From assembly GCF_039536205.1 (NCBI RefSeq), contig NZ_BAAAYL010000001.1, forward strand, positions 3,658,001-3,722,000: a stretch of DNA of 64,000 nucleotides, in the 5' to 3' direction. Positions 17,242-25,679 of the stretch are shown here, one piece after another (positions within the stretch are counted from its first letter, which is position 1; each line of letters starts with the position of its first letter). The notes beneath the pieces are model-generated. The model was not told the origin of the DNA and made no database searches. It saw nothing but the letters and a program-made list of their open reading frames with translations. Position numbers and translations under genes: made by a program. Source of the stretch: Streptomyces sannanensis (GTDB lineage Bacteria > Actinomycetota > Actinomycetes > Streptomycetales > Streptomycetaceae).

Positions 17242-17526
17242 ATTCATGGCGGTCCGGCCGCAGACCTTTGTAGGATCTGTGGACGCTCCGTGAGCAACCC
17301 CTGGTCCGGATCACCTGATCAGGGCTGTTGTCGTGTTGCACGACTCGCTGACCGTGATTCCGCAACCGGCGGCGGGCCGGGGAGCGTCTCTTCGGTTACT
17401 CCATTCAAGGTGCCGCTGAAAATGGGGCATTGGGTGAGAACGGGTACGCATGACGACTTTCGGTGCGCTGTCAAAAACGGTGTGTTACGCGTACAACCCT
17501 GACGGGGGGAAGCGTGTCCAACTGGC

Positions 17527-18186
17527 GTGGCAGAGGTACTCGACATCGCAGCGGCCCCGGCGTGCGGAGCGCAAGTGCTCCCGTTCCGGCGGTCCCGCAC
17601 TCCCGGCAGCATGCCGGTGATCGCCCCCATGCCCGCAGCACGTCCCACCCGCATCCCGTCTCCACGCGACGGCGCTGACGCCGCCATGGCCGCGGGCACC
17701 ACCGTCGACCATCTCACCGAGACCTACCGCGCCCACTACCGGTCGCTCCTCGGCCTCGCCGCGCTGCTGCTCGACGACACCGCCTCCTGCGAGGACGTCG
17801 TCCAGGAGGCGTTCATCCGGGTGCACTCGGCGCGCAAACGTGTCCGCGACCCCGAGAAGACCCTCGCCTATCTGCGTCAGACCGTCGTCAATCTCTCCCG
17901 CTCCGCGCTGCGTCGCCGCATCCTCGGCCTGAAGCTGCTCTCCAAGCCGATGCCGGACATGGCGAGCGCGGAGGAGGGGGCGTACGACCAGCTGGAGCGC
18001 GACGCACTGATCAAGGCGATGCGTGGGCTTCAGCGCCGCCAGCGCGAGGTGCTGGTGCTGCGCTACTTCGCGGACATGACGGAGGCTCAGGTCGCCGAGA
18101 CGCTGGGTATTTCGCTGGGCTCGGTGAAGGCCTACGGCTCACGCGGCATCAAGGCGCTGCGTGTCGCCATGGAGGCGTCGGCATGA
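17527..18186 (+). CDS. SigE-subfamily ECF-like RNA polymerase sigma factor
   Basis: 219 aa. A disordered about 58-residue N-terminus precedes sigma region 2 (YRAHYRSLLGLAALLLDDTASCEDVVQEAFIRV) and region 4 (LQRRQREVLVLRYFADMTEAQVAETLGISLGSVKAYGSRG). The GTG at 17527 is chosen to keep the frame, but the GGGGGGAAG ribosome-binding site lies 15 nt away, so a downstream start such as the ATG near MPVIAP is possible. The ATGA overlap with the next, membrane-bound protein suggests a sigma/anti-sigma pair. Confidence 0.9.
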   Translation: MAEVLDIAAAPACGAQVLPFRRSRTPGSMPVIAPMPAARPTRIPSPRDGADAAMAAGTTVDHLTETYRAHYRSLLGLAALLLDDTASCEDVVQEAFIRVHSARKRVRDPEKTLAYLRQTVVNLSRSALRRRILGLKLLSKPMPDMASAEEGAYDQLERDALIKAMRGLQRRQREVLVLRYFADMTEAQVAETLGISLGSVKAYGSRGIKALRVAMEASA

Positions 18187-19388
18187 ACAAGCGCACGCCC
18201 GAGAACGAGCACGAGGACGAGCACGAGCGGTACAGGCCGGACGGGCCGTTGAACGACGACCGGACTGGGAACGACACGGTGAACGACGGGCCTGACAACC
18301 ACGTGCCGGGCCACGGCCGGGACGACGGAGCGGACGGCGTCGAGGGCAGCCTCGACGGCTGCCTCGACGGTGGCGCGGACGAGATCGATCCGCCGGCCCT
18401 GGACGAGCTGTCCCTGCGCAGGCTGATGCAGAGCGCCGTAGAGGACCTGGAGCCCTCCGAGAGCGCCCTCGACCACCTGCGCACCGCGGTCCCCGCCCGG
18501 CGCGCCCGGCGCCGTCAGATCGCGATCGGCACGATCGCCGCGGCACTGCTCGTGGGCACCGCGGTGCCCGCCTTCGTCCACGTCGCCAACTCCGGCAGCC
18601 TGACCGCCTCCCCCTCCATCGCCGGGCACGGCGAGCGGGCCGAGGACGATCCCGGCGCCAAGTCGTCCGCGCAGGGCGGCAAAGAAGGAGCGGTGGGGCC
18701 GTCAGGACCCTCCGCGCAGTCGACGGTGAGCAGCAGTCCCAGCAGGAGCGAGGACCCGGAGACCGGCAAGGAGACCGGTACCACGGGCGGCGGAGGCCAG
18801 CCCGATCCCTCGCGCAGCGCCGTCACGGTCCCGGGAGTGTGCGAGGCGGGCCAGCTCGGCCTCACCACGGCCCAGGTGGGCTCACCGGACGCCGAGGGCA
18901 AGGTCTACGGCACCTTCCGTGTCGCCAACGTCTCCGGCACGAAGTGCGTGGTCGGCGGCGCCGGCACGGTGTCGGTCCAGGCGAGGGGCGCGGCCGATCC
19001 GGCCAGGGTCACCGTCGTGGAGCACACCCAGGGCGACCCCGCCGCCGGGCTGCCCGACACGTCCCAGGAGACCTCAGGGCTCGTCCTGGCACCGGCCGAG
19101 GCGTACGAGGTGCGGTTCGCGTGGGTGCCCTCGGACACCTGTCCGACCGTGCCTCCCACGCCCGAACCCTCGCCGACCACGGGCACGTCCTCCGGCGAGA
19201 CGAGCGGCGAAAGCACCCCCATGACGAACGCTCAGCCCCAGCTCGCCGGCGAGGGCGGCGGACAGCTGCAGGACGGCGGCGTCGAGGTCGGCTACACCCC
19301 GGCGGTGGGCGGACCGAGCGCGGGAGCGACGATCAGCAACGCCTGCGCGGGCACGATCTACCGCACGGGCGTGCTCAGGACGTCCTGA
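18183..19388 (+). CDS. Single-span membrane protein coupled to the sigma factor (candidate anti-sigma)
   Basis: 401 aa. Very acidic, Asp/Gly/His-rich N-terminus (1-70), a short helical stretch LDELSLRRLMQSAVEDLEPSESALDHLR (74-100), Arg-rich stop-transfer RRARRRQ, one membrane span (112-134), and a Ser/Thr/Gly-rich extracellular part. That part has a beta-rich domain (VPGVCEAGQLGLTTAQVG to TCPTV) that may bind a ligand. No zinc-containing anti-sigma motif is visible, so the anti-sigma role rests on the ATGA coupling and topology. Confidence 0.8.
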   Translation: MNKRTPENEHEDEHERYRPDGPLNDDRTGNDTVNDGPDNHVPGHGRDDGADGVEGSLDGCLDGGADEIDPPALDELSLRRLMQSAVEDLEPSESALDHLRTAVPARRARRRQIAIGTIAAALLVGTAVPAFVHVANSGSLTASPSIAGHGERAEDDPGAKSSAQGGKEGAVGPSGPSAQSTVSSSPSRSEDPETGKETGTTGGGGQPDPSRSAVTVPGVCEAGQLGLTTAQVGSPDAEGKVYGTFRVANVSGTKCVVGGAGTVSVQARGAADPARVTVVEHTQGDPAAGLPDTSQETSGLVLAPAEAYEVRFAWVPSDTCPTVPPTPEPSPTTGTSSGETSGESTPMTNAQPQLAGEGGGQLQDGGVEVGYTPAVGGPSAGATISNACAGTIYRTGVLRTS

Positions 19389-19416
19389 GACGCCCTGGCA
19401 CCGGCGCCGACGGGCG

Positions 19417-20193
19417 CTACTGGGCAGACGGGGCCGCCAGCCCGAGCTCGACATCCCTGGCGGCCTCGGCCTCCCGCCGCAGCAACCGGAACCACATGAA
19501 GACCACGAAGGCCGCGAAGGCGAACCACTCCAGCGTGTAGCCGAGGTTCTGGAACGCCTTGAGGTTCAGCTCGCTGCCCTGCGGCGCGGTCACGGGCACA
19601 GCCCGCATCCCCGCGTCGCCCTCGGGCAGCGTCACCCAGGCGTCGTACACCTCGTACGGCACCATGTTCACCAGCGACGCGGCGCTGATGATGCCGAGCT
19701 GGCCGTCCGGCAGTCCGCCGGCCGTCTGCGCCCCGACCGCCTCGGCGTTCTCCGAGGCCTGGAGCGCGCCGGTCACCGTGACCTCACCGGACGGCGGAGC
19801 GGGCACCTTCGGCTGTCCGCTCCCTCCGGCGGTGCCGGGGAGCCAGCCGCGCACCACGGGCAGGGCCTTGCCGCCGTCGGTGCGCAGCATGGTCAGCACG
19901 TAGAACCCGCGCTTGCCGTCCAGCTCCCGGTCGGGCACCAGGAACTGCTCGGCGTACCGCCCGGTGGCCGTGGCCTGCCGTCCCGACGTCTCCTGGTCCA
20001 CGGGCAGCAGCTCGTCGAGCGGCGCCGCCTTGCGGGTGTCCTGATCTGGCCGCGCCTCGGCGGCCTGGTGCGACTCCACTTGGGCCTCGAACCGGCCGAG
20101 CTGCCAGGTCCCCATGAAGAGGCAGAAGGGGATGGCCAGCACGACGAAGAGATTGATCCCCCACCAGCGGGGCGTCAGCAGGAACCGATACAC
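19417..20193 (-). CDS. SURF1-family protein
   Basis: 258 aa with the SURF1 topology: N-terminal membrane span (FLLTPRWWGINLFVVLAIPFC then MGTWQLGRFE), a large outside loop with GRQATATGRY, LTMLRT and LPVVRGWLPG, and a C-terminal span (GYTLEWFAFAAFVVFMWFRLL). In actinobacteria it assists assembly of the aa3 cytochrome oxidase. The GTG start is placed at VYRFLL by homology of form; GGAGGG touches the start directly, so an upstream start is possible. Confidence 0.88.
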   Translation of the reverse strand: MYRFLLTPRWWGINLFVVLAIPFCLFMGTWQLGRFEAQVESHQAAEARPDQDTRKAAPLDELLPVDQETSGRQATATGRYAEQFLVPDRELDGKRGFYVLTMLRTDGGKALPVVRGWLPGTAGGSGQPKVPAPPSGEVTVTGALQASENAEAVGAQTAGGLPDGQLGIISAASLVNMVPYEVYDAWVTLPEGDAGMRAVPVTAPQGSELNLKAFQNLGYTLEWFAFAAFVVFMWFRLLRREAEAARDVELGLAAPSAQ

Positions 20194-20333
20194 CCCTCCA
20201 CGGTACGGGCCGCCGCACCCGCGACGGGTCGCGGGGGCCACTCCGCGCCCGGAGTGTGCGACATCCCGTGAGTTCTCCCGAGCACCGCTGTTGGCTGATG
20301 CGCCCACACCATATTGACTGCCCAGCCGATCTC

Positions 20334-20459
20334 GACGTGGTCCGTGAGTCCTATGACCGGGTGGCTGACAACTACGCCCACATGGTGGTGGCGACGGGAG
20401 TCGGCGACATCCGTGACGCGAGGGCGATGCGTGCAGCGGCCCGACCAACGTCACTATGA
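20334..20459 (+). pseudogene. N-terminal fragment of a SAM-dependent methyltransferase
   Basis: DVVRESYDRVADNYAHM and VVATGVGDIRDARAM match the start of a common class of streptomycete methyltransferases. The frame then runs into unrelated sequence and stops; the SAM-binding GxGxG motif is missing. Upstream bases (20200-20333) contain no credible start. A relic at the left edge of the accessory island. Confidence 0.55.
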
Positions 20460-20602
20460 CGATTTACAGCCTCCGTCCGACGTCGAGGCGATGGTGTGAT
20501 TCCGAGCTTGTGCGGCCCTCTGTGAAGCCGTGGAGGGGCTCGACTGATCGGCGTGGTCCACGCCACATGGAACCGCGTGTCCGGTGGCTGGCAGAGATAG
20601 GT

Positions 20603-21232
20603 ATGGATCCAGGTTTTCGGGCCCGCATACGGGCAGGTGATGAGGGCGCCTTCAGCGTGCTGTTCCGCGAGCACGGCAAGGCGGTGTACAACCATTGCTT
20701 CCGGCTGACCGGGGACTGGGCGGGGGCGGAGGACTGCGCCTCGCTGGTCTTTCTCGAGGCGTGGCGGCTGCGGGAGAAGGCCGAGCCGCACGGCGGAAGC
20801 CTGCTCCCTTGGCTGCTGGGGATAGCAAACTATGTGGTCCATCGGCGCCGGCGGGTTGCCCGGCGGCACCAGGCGCTGATGGAGCGCATGCCGGCTCCCG
20901 GACTGCTGCCGGACTTCGCCGATGAGGTGGTCGGGCGGCTGGAGGACCAGGAGCGGATTGCCGCAGTGCGCCAGGTCCTGGACCGCCTAGGGCGATCCGA
21001 CCGTGAGGTGCTGGCGTTGTGCGTGTGGGCCGGGCTGGACTACACGGCGGCTGCGCAGGCGCTTGGCGTACCTGTGGGCACGGTCCGATCCCGTCTGTCG
21101 AGGGCCCGAAGAAGATTAGACGGACTCGCTCGAAAAAATCTTGCTCTCCCCATGGAACCCGCGGTTGCAGGCTGGCAGCTAACAGGTGACCGCACCGACG
21201 CGGTCGAGCCGCACGAGAGGAAAGCGCGATGA
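20603..21232 (+). CDS. ECF-type RNA polymerase sigma factor
   Basis: 209 aa from MDPGFRARIRAGDEGAF; an ATG at 20567 is the alternative, both with weak ribosome-binding sites. Region 2 is FREHGKAVYNHCFRLTGDWAGAEDCASLVFLEAWRL, region 4 is LGRSDREVLALCVWAGLDYTAAAQALGVPVGTVRSRLSRARRRL. Promoter specificity unknown. The last four bases overlap the next gene (ATGA), again pairing a sigma factor with a membrane protein. Confidence 0.88.
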   Translation: MDPGFRARIRAGDEGAFSVLFREHGKAVYNHCFRLTGDWAGAEDCASLVFLEAWRLREKAEPHGGSLLPWLLGIANYVVHRRRRVARRHQALMERMPAPGLLPDFADEVVGRLEDQERIAAVRQVLDRLGRSDREVLALCVWAGLDYTAAAQALGVPVGTVRSRLSRARRRLDGLARKNLALPMEPAVAGWQLTGDRTDAVEPHERKAR

Positions 21233-21903
21233 ACCGGGACCAGGACGACGACATGCAGGCACTGCGTCGCATGCTGCCAGTGCCCGCCGAACGCGACTTC
21301 CCCGCCGGCCGCCAGCCCCAGCGTGAGGAACACCTGATGAACAGTTGGCTGACCATGTCACGCCGCACCGACAAACGCCGGAACCTCGGGGTGCGCATCG
21401 CACTCCCCGCGGGCCTGGCCGCAGCCGCAGCAGGTATCGCCCTGACGGTCCTGCCCTCCCAGACCGCAGCCGCCTACACCCTGCAGACCGCCAACGACGG
21501 CACCGTCGAGCTCACTGTCGTCAACCCGTCCGGAAAGATCGACCCCGCCAAACTCGAGAAGGACCTGGACAAGCTCGGCGTCAACAGCCGCGTCTACGCC
21601 GGCGACCCTGACTGCTCCGCACCGCCGTACAGCCCGCCGAGTGCCCCCACTACGTCCGGCACGGCACGCCCCGACCCGGGGTCTCTCTGGGTCTCCTCGG
21701 TGGTGCGGTGGGATAGGAGCCGCGAGTTCGTCCTCCATGTCCGAACCGACAAGATACCTGCGGACAAGCACCTGGAGATCGTCTTCCCGCTCGCCAAAAC
21801 CGCCCCCGCCCACGCCTACGAAATCATCGTGGCCTCCCTGGTGAGCGGCCCAGGCCCGGACTGCGTGCCCGCCGAGCCGGACCTTATTCACTCCGGGCGG
21901 TAG
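21229..21903 (+). CDS. Single-span membrane protein coupled to the ECF sigma factor
   Basis: 224 aa: cytoplasmic head MNRDQDDDMQALRRMLPVPAERDFPAGR (a D-x-RxxLP-like pattern seen in CU044_5270-type sigma partners), a membrane span near 55-75 (IALPAGLAAAAAGIALTVLP), and an outside domain. That domain starts AAYTLQTANDGTVELTVVNP and has two cysteines, PDCSAPP and GPDCVPAE, which may pair. The role as sigma-factor modulator is inferred from coupling and layout. Confidence 0.75.
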   Translation: MNRDQDDDMQALRRMLPVPAERDFPAGRQPQREEHLMNSWLTMSRRTDKRRNLGVRIALPAGLAAAAAGIALTVLPSQTAAAYTLQTANDGTVELTVVNPSGKIDPAKLEKDLDKLGVNSRVYAGDPDCSAPPYSPPSAPTTSGTARPDPGSLWVSSVVRWDRSREFVLHVRTDKIPADKHLEIVFPLAKTAPAHAYEIIVASLVSGPGPDCVPAEPDLIHSGR

Positions 21904-22019
21904 AAGGCGGGGCAGCACCTGCCAACGTTTGGCCCTCGCCGGCGCAGTCCGTCATCGGCACCGTTCGGGCGTCCCTTACCTGGCTGATCACGGATGCCCG
22001 AACAGGTCCCCGACTCGCC

Positions 22020-22400
22020 CGGAGGCTCCGTGCGCATCGCCTCCCACCGCGGGCCGTCCAGCAGCCCGGCGCGCGGGTCCGCCCACCGGTTCGACGGTGC
22101 GGCGAACACGTCGCGCTGGTTCAGGGCGCGGTGCAGCTGCTCCAGCACGCACACCACGTACGCGTCACGGTCGACGGAGCCCTGCGGCAGCTTGGTGTTG
22201 GAGAACACCACCCGCTTTCACACCGCGGGCACCGGTTCGGCGTCGATCTCGCGGGGCAGCAGCGGCCGGTCTTTGACCCGGCGGCGCGAGAGAGCGGGCA
22301 GTCGGCGGACCGCTTTGAGGATGCGTCACCCGGCCGGGGCGGCGCCCAGCGCGTCCGACTCGCCGAGCAGGGAGAGGAAAGGGCGCACGGTGTCGAAGCC
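22020..22400 (-). pseudogene. Tn3-family transposase remnant
   Basis: Minus-strand pieces resemble the C-terminal middle of Tn3 TnpA: GFDTVRPFLSLLGESDALGA, then, in a second frame, ILKAVRRLPALSRRRV, an in-frame TGA, then VVFSNTKLPQGSVDRDAYVV and ALNQRDVFAAPSNRWADPRA. Frameshift plus nonsense codon plus missing ends mean it is dead. No terminal inverted repeats of Tn3 type were recognised. The flanking 21904-22019 shows nothing coding. Confidence 0.7.
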
Positions 22401-22469
22401 ACGCCGAACCCGCGGCGAGCACGACCTCGTACGGCCCGTGCCGCAGCCCGGCCCCTGGCCCCGCGCCCG

Positions 22470-22504
22470 AAAAACCGGGCGGCGGCCCCGGGGCCGCCGC
22501 CCGG
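22470..22504 (-). terminator. Rho-independent terminator of the S9 peptidase gene
   Basis: A 15-bp perfect palindrome, CCGGGCGGCGGCCCC (22475-22489) with 22490-22504. On the minus strand it is followed by TTTTT (plus-strand AAAAA at 22470-22474), a textbook T-tract that is uncommon in this GC-rich DNA. Confidence 0.85.
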
Positions 22505-22513
22505 CCCGGGCGA

Positions 22514-24328
22514 TCAGGACCCCGCTGTCCCCGGCGTACCCAGATGCCTCGCGGCGAAGTCGAGCTCCAGCCGTACCTGCTTGATGCGCTCCTCCACCAC
22601 CAGCGATCCATGGCCCGCGTCGTACCGGTACACCTCGTGCACCGCGCCGCGGGCCACCAGCCGGTCCACATAGTTCTCGATCTGCCGGATCGGGCAGCGC
22701 GGATCGTTCACGCCCGCCGAGATGTGGACCGGCGCGCGCACCTGGTCCACATAGGTCAGCGGCGACGAGGCCTCGAACCGCTCCGGCACCTCCTCGGGCG
22801 TACCGCCCAGCAGGGTGCGGTCCATCGCCTTCAGGGCCTCCATCTCGTCGTGGTACGCCGTGACGTAGTCCGCCACCGGCACCGCCGCGAGGCCCAGAGC
22901 CCATGCGTCCGGCTGGGTGCCGAGCCCGAGCAGGGTCAGATAGCCGCCCCAGGAGCCGCCGGACAGCACCAGCTTCGCCGGGTCCGCGAGGCCGGAGGCC
23001 ACGGCCCACTCGCGCACCGCCGCGATGTCCTCCAGTTCGATCAGCCCGACCCGGTGCTTGAGCGCGTCGGTCCACGCGCGGCCGTACCCCGTGGAGCCGC
23101 GGTAGTTGACCCGGACGACCGCGTAGCCATGGTCGACCCAGGCCGCCGGGCCGGATGCGAAGGCGTCACTGTCGTGCCAGGTCGGGCCGCCGTGTATGTC
23201 GAAGACGGTCGGGAACGGACCCGAACCTTCCGGCTTCTGCACCAGCGCGTGGATACGGCCCCCGGGGCCCTCCACCCATACGTCCTTCACCGGCACCGAC
23301 CCCGGTGCCTTCGCCCCCGGAGGGTCGAGCACGACGGGAGCCGAGGTGGACCGCACCTCGGGCGGCAGCGCCGCCGACGACCACAGATACTCCACCGCGC
23401 CGTCCGGCCGGGCCGTCGCCCCGGACACCGTCCCGGCGGGCGTTTCGACCTGCGTCAGCTCCCCGGTCGCCGGCTCGTACCGCCAGAGTTCGCTGCGCGC
23501 CTCGAAGCTGTGCGCTATCAGCAGCGCCGACCCGTCCGGGTACCACTCCGCGGAGACGTCGCCCGGCAGGTCGAGCGCCAGGTCGGTCTCCTCGCCGGAC
23601 GCGACGTCCCACACCATCGGCTCCCAGCGCCCGCGCCGCTGGTGCCCGACCAGCAGCCGGGTGTCGCCGTCGACAGGTGCGAAGCCGAGTACCTCCAGGC
23701 CCAGCTCCTCCGTTCCGCCCTTGGTGTCGTCGAGCTCCGCGACCACCGAGCCGTCGAGCCGCACGACCCGGAGCGCCGAGTGCATCGCGTCCCCGTGCTC
23801 GGTGTGCTCCAGCGCGATCAGCGTCCCGTCGTGCGACAGATCGCCGACCCCGGCGGACTCCCGGTGCCGGTAGATCTCCGCCGGGGCCTGTCCGGGCCGT
23901 ACGACATGGACCGTGGTGCCGTCCTCGTCGGTGGACCGGCCGATCACCGCCGTGCCGTCCCGCCCCAGCGCCAGGCCCGCCGGATACGACGGCTCGAGCC
24001 CCGCGACGGCCGGCTCGTCGTCGCCGCCGTGGAACGGCTGCCGCATCCAGATCCCGAACTCGTCCCCGTCCGAGTCCCGGAACCACCAGATCCACTCGCC
24101 GTCCGGCGTCAGCACACCGTCCGTCGTGCCGTTCGGCCGGTCGGTCGCCTGCCGCTGCGTGCCCGACGCGCGGTCCCAGGCGTACAGCTCGAACGTCCCC
24201 GTCGCGTTGGACACGAACAGTGAACGGTCCGGGGCGTCCTCCGCCCAGTCGGGCAGCCCGACGCGCGGCGCCCTGAACCGCTGCTCCCACCTCGGTGTGG
24301 TCCCGGTCATGCCGGTGATCTCAGTCAT
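22514..24328 (-). CDS. S9-family prolyl oligopeptidase-type serine peptidase
   Basis: 604 aa. The N-terminal two thirds form a beta-propeller of repeated D-G-x-W/S strands (for example LTPDGEWIWWFRDSDGDEFG). The C-terminal alpha/beta hydrolase domain has nucleophile Ser in LSGGSWGGYLTLLG, Asp in ISAGVNDPRCP, and His in YDAGHGSLV. FDIHGGPTWHDSDAF forms the oxyanion region. It has no signal peptide, so cytosolic cleavage of short peptides is likely. Start at MTEITGMTGTT with GGGGGG just upstream; an ATG at 24337 is equally possible. Confidence 0.92.
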   Translation of the reverse strand: MTEITGMTGTTPRWEQRFRAPRVGLPDWAEDAPDRSLFVSNATGTFELYAWDRASGTQRQATDRPNGTTDGVLTPDGEWIWWFRDSDGDEFGIWMRQPFHGGDDEPAVAGLEPSYPAGLALGRDGTAVIGRSTDEDGTTVHVVRPGQAPAEIYRHRESAGVGDLSHDGTLIALEHTEHGDAMHSALRVVRLDGSVVAELDDTKGGTEELGLEVLGFAPVDGDTRLLVGHQRRGRWEPMVWDVASGEETDLALDLPGDVSAEWYPDGSALLIAHSFEARSELWRYEPATGELTQVETPAGTVSGATARPDGAVEYLWSSAALPPEVRSTSAPVVLDPPGAKAPGSVPVKDVWVEGPGGRIHALVQKPEGSGPFPTVFDIHGGPTWHDSDAFASGPAAWVDHGYAVVRVNYRGSTGYGRAWTDALKHRVGLIELEDIAAVREWAVASGLADPAKLVLSGGSWGGYLTLLGLGTQPDAWALGLAAVPVADYVTAYHDEMEALKAMDRTLLGGTPEEVPERFEASSPLTYVDQVRAPVHISAGVNDPRCPIRQIENYVDRLVARGAVHEVYRYDAGHGSLVVEERIKQVRLELDFAARHLGTPGTAGS

Positions 24329-24380
24329 GCCCCCCATTCTGCGGGGGTGCCGCGACAATCCGCCGACACGGTCCGCAGCC

Positions 24381-24389
24381 TGTGGATAA
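24381..24389. promoter_or_regulatory. DnaA-box-like nonamer
   Basis: TGTGGATAA is the reverse complement of TTATCCACA, the classical DnaA box. It is a single copy at the junction between the S9 peptidase promoter and a methyltransferase relic, so it may be chance. Confidence 0.3.
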
Positions 24390-24390
24390 C

Positions 24391-24572
24391 TTTCCGGTCG
24401 TCTCCGCCCTCGCCGTGGCCGGCATGCGCATCGACTTCCTCCACGAGCACGACGCCTCGCTCTTTGCCCGCTTCGGCACCCTGGAGCGCGACGGCTCGTA
24501 CTACCGCTTCCCGGCGGACCGTCCCCGCATCCCCTGATGTACTCGCTGCGCGCGTCGAAGCCGGCCGACTAG
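24391..24572 (+). pseudogene. C-terminal fragment of a class I methyltransferase, frameshifted
   Basis: FPVVSALAVAGMRIDFLHEH then DASLFARFGTLERDGSYYRF then PADRPRIP is followed by TGA (24535-24537). One missing base in the CCCC run would restore RPRIPLMYSLRASKPAD, ending at TAG 24570-24572, which is the normal family ending. So this is a truncated 3' end with a one-base deletion. It is a different methyltransferase class from the relic at 20334. Confidence 0.7.
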
Positions 24573-24865
24573 CCTTCGGGCACCACGAGTTCACGCCCGC
24601 GGTAGAAGGCCTCCTTCTCCTCCTCGATGAACGGGGCCATCGCCTCGCGCCTCCGGGTCTCGTGATCCGAGGCGCGCCAGACATCGCACGACTCCTTGGA
24701 GTCCCAGAACGACACCCCGATGACCTCTTGGCCGTCCTCCGACCAGTACGCGAAGGCGCGGCTCATGCCCTCGGGGTGGGATTCCGGCCGCCACGCCCTC
24801 TCGAATTCCTCCAGAGCGTCCGGCCTGATGCGGCGCGTGGTCATCCAGACGAAGTGCTGCTTCAT
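24569..24865 (-). CDS. Antibiotic-biosynthesis-monooxygenase-like small protein (dimeric alpha/beta barrel)
   Basis: 98 aa. MKQHFVWMTTRRIRPDALEEFERAWRP and EVIGVSFWDSKESCDVWRAS give the beta-alpha-beta pattern of ABM/EthD-like ferredoxin folds. GAGGGCC precedes the ATG. Such proteins can oxidise quinone-like compounds without cofactors or simply bind small molecules. Substrate unknown. It starts 18 nt after the DUF433 gene stop, on the same strand, so co-transcription is likely. Confidence 0.75.
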   Translation of the reverse strand: MKQHFVWMTTRRIRPDALEEFERAWRPESHPEGMSRAFAYWSEDGQEVIGVSFWDSKESCDVWRASDHETRRREAMAPFIEEEKEAFYRGRELVVPEG

Positions 24866-24883
24866 TACGGCCCTCCTTCGCTC

Positions 24884-25594
24884 TCAGACCACCGTAGGCG
24901 CGCCCAGTCGCTTCCGCCCGTCCGGACGCGCATCGCCCGGCCCGGCAAGGTGCACCACTGCTTGGCAGAGCGCATCCACCTGCTCAGGCGTCATGTCGTA
25001 GTCGTACGCAATGTCCTCGACGGTCTCCCCGGCCTCCCACAGGTCGGTGATGGCCTTGACCGTGACCCGGTTGGCGGCCACCACGGGCAGACCATGACCG
25101 AACCTCGGATCGATCACGACGGGGACAGATTCCGGGTACTGCCTCAGCCGCAGGCTGGAGGGGAAGTCGTCGCCCGGCTCCCAGATGAGGTAGCGGAGAT
25201 AGTCGGAGACCACTTCCTGGATGGGGACCTGGCCGTCGCGAGCTCTGCGGAGATCCCCCCAACCATGTTCGATGAAGATGTCCACGCCGTCCGTGGCGAT
25301 CCGCTTGGACACGAGGCCGTAGGGGGTGTCGAAGGCATCCCGTACGGCGGCAGCCGCCTCCCTGATCTCGCTCATACGGAGACCCAGGGAGCGCAGGGAA
25401 CGAAGGACGTGTGCTTCGGCAACCGCGATGAAAGGCACCGAGGGCTGTCCCTTTCGTACCGGCTCCACCTGGTGGACCAGAGGTGCTCCGGCGGCCTTGC
25501 CCTTCAGCCACGACGTGAGCGTCGACTGCGGAATCTCAAGGTAGGAGGCCGTTTCCGTGGGCGTCAGAAGTCCGTCCTTGAACCTGTCGACCAT
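24884..25594 (-). CDS. DUF433/VapB45-like antitoxin-type protein
   Basis: 236 aa. An N-terminal HTH (LLTPTETASYLEIPQSTLTSWLKG, about 7-30) is followed by SVPFIAVAEAHVLRSLRSLG. The C-terminal DUF433 winged-helix is VVIDPRFGHGLPVVAANRVTVKAITDLWEAGETVEDIAYDYDM. GAGGAG supports the ATG at 25594; the longer frame upstream is rejected. Proteins of this build are normally antitoxins for PIN/Mut7-C-like toxins (DUF5615), but the following gene is an ABM-like protein, so the cognate toxin appears to be missing or replaced. Confidence 0.8.
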   Translation of the reverse strand: MVDRFKDGLLTPTETASYLEIPQSTLTSWLKGKAAGAPLVHQVEPVRKGQPSVPFIAVAEAHVLRSLRSLGLRMSEIREAAAAVRDAFDTPYGLVSKRIATDGVDIFIEHGWGDLRRARDGQVPIQEVVSDYLRYLIWEPGDDFPSSLRLRQYPESVPVVIDPRFGHGLPVVAANRVTVKAITDLWEAGETVEDIAYDYDMTPEQVDALCQAVVHLAGPGDARPDGRKRLGAPTVV

Positions 25595-25679
25595 GCCCCA
25601 ACTCCTCGTGATGCCGGGTTGCGCATCGTCGCACACCAAGCCTCCCACCTGCGGGTCGACCGCACACCCGGCCACCGGC

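Noticed and set aside
17290-17502. 70-codon frame between asd and the sigma factor
   Set aside because: No ribosome-binding site, ordinary intergenic composition, no recognisable protein features.
20334-24572. One methyltransferase gene split by a 4-kb insertion
   Set aside because: The two fragments belong to different methyltransferase classes, so they are not halves of one gene.
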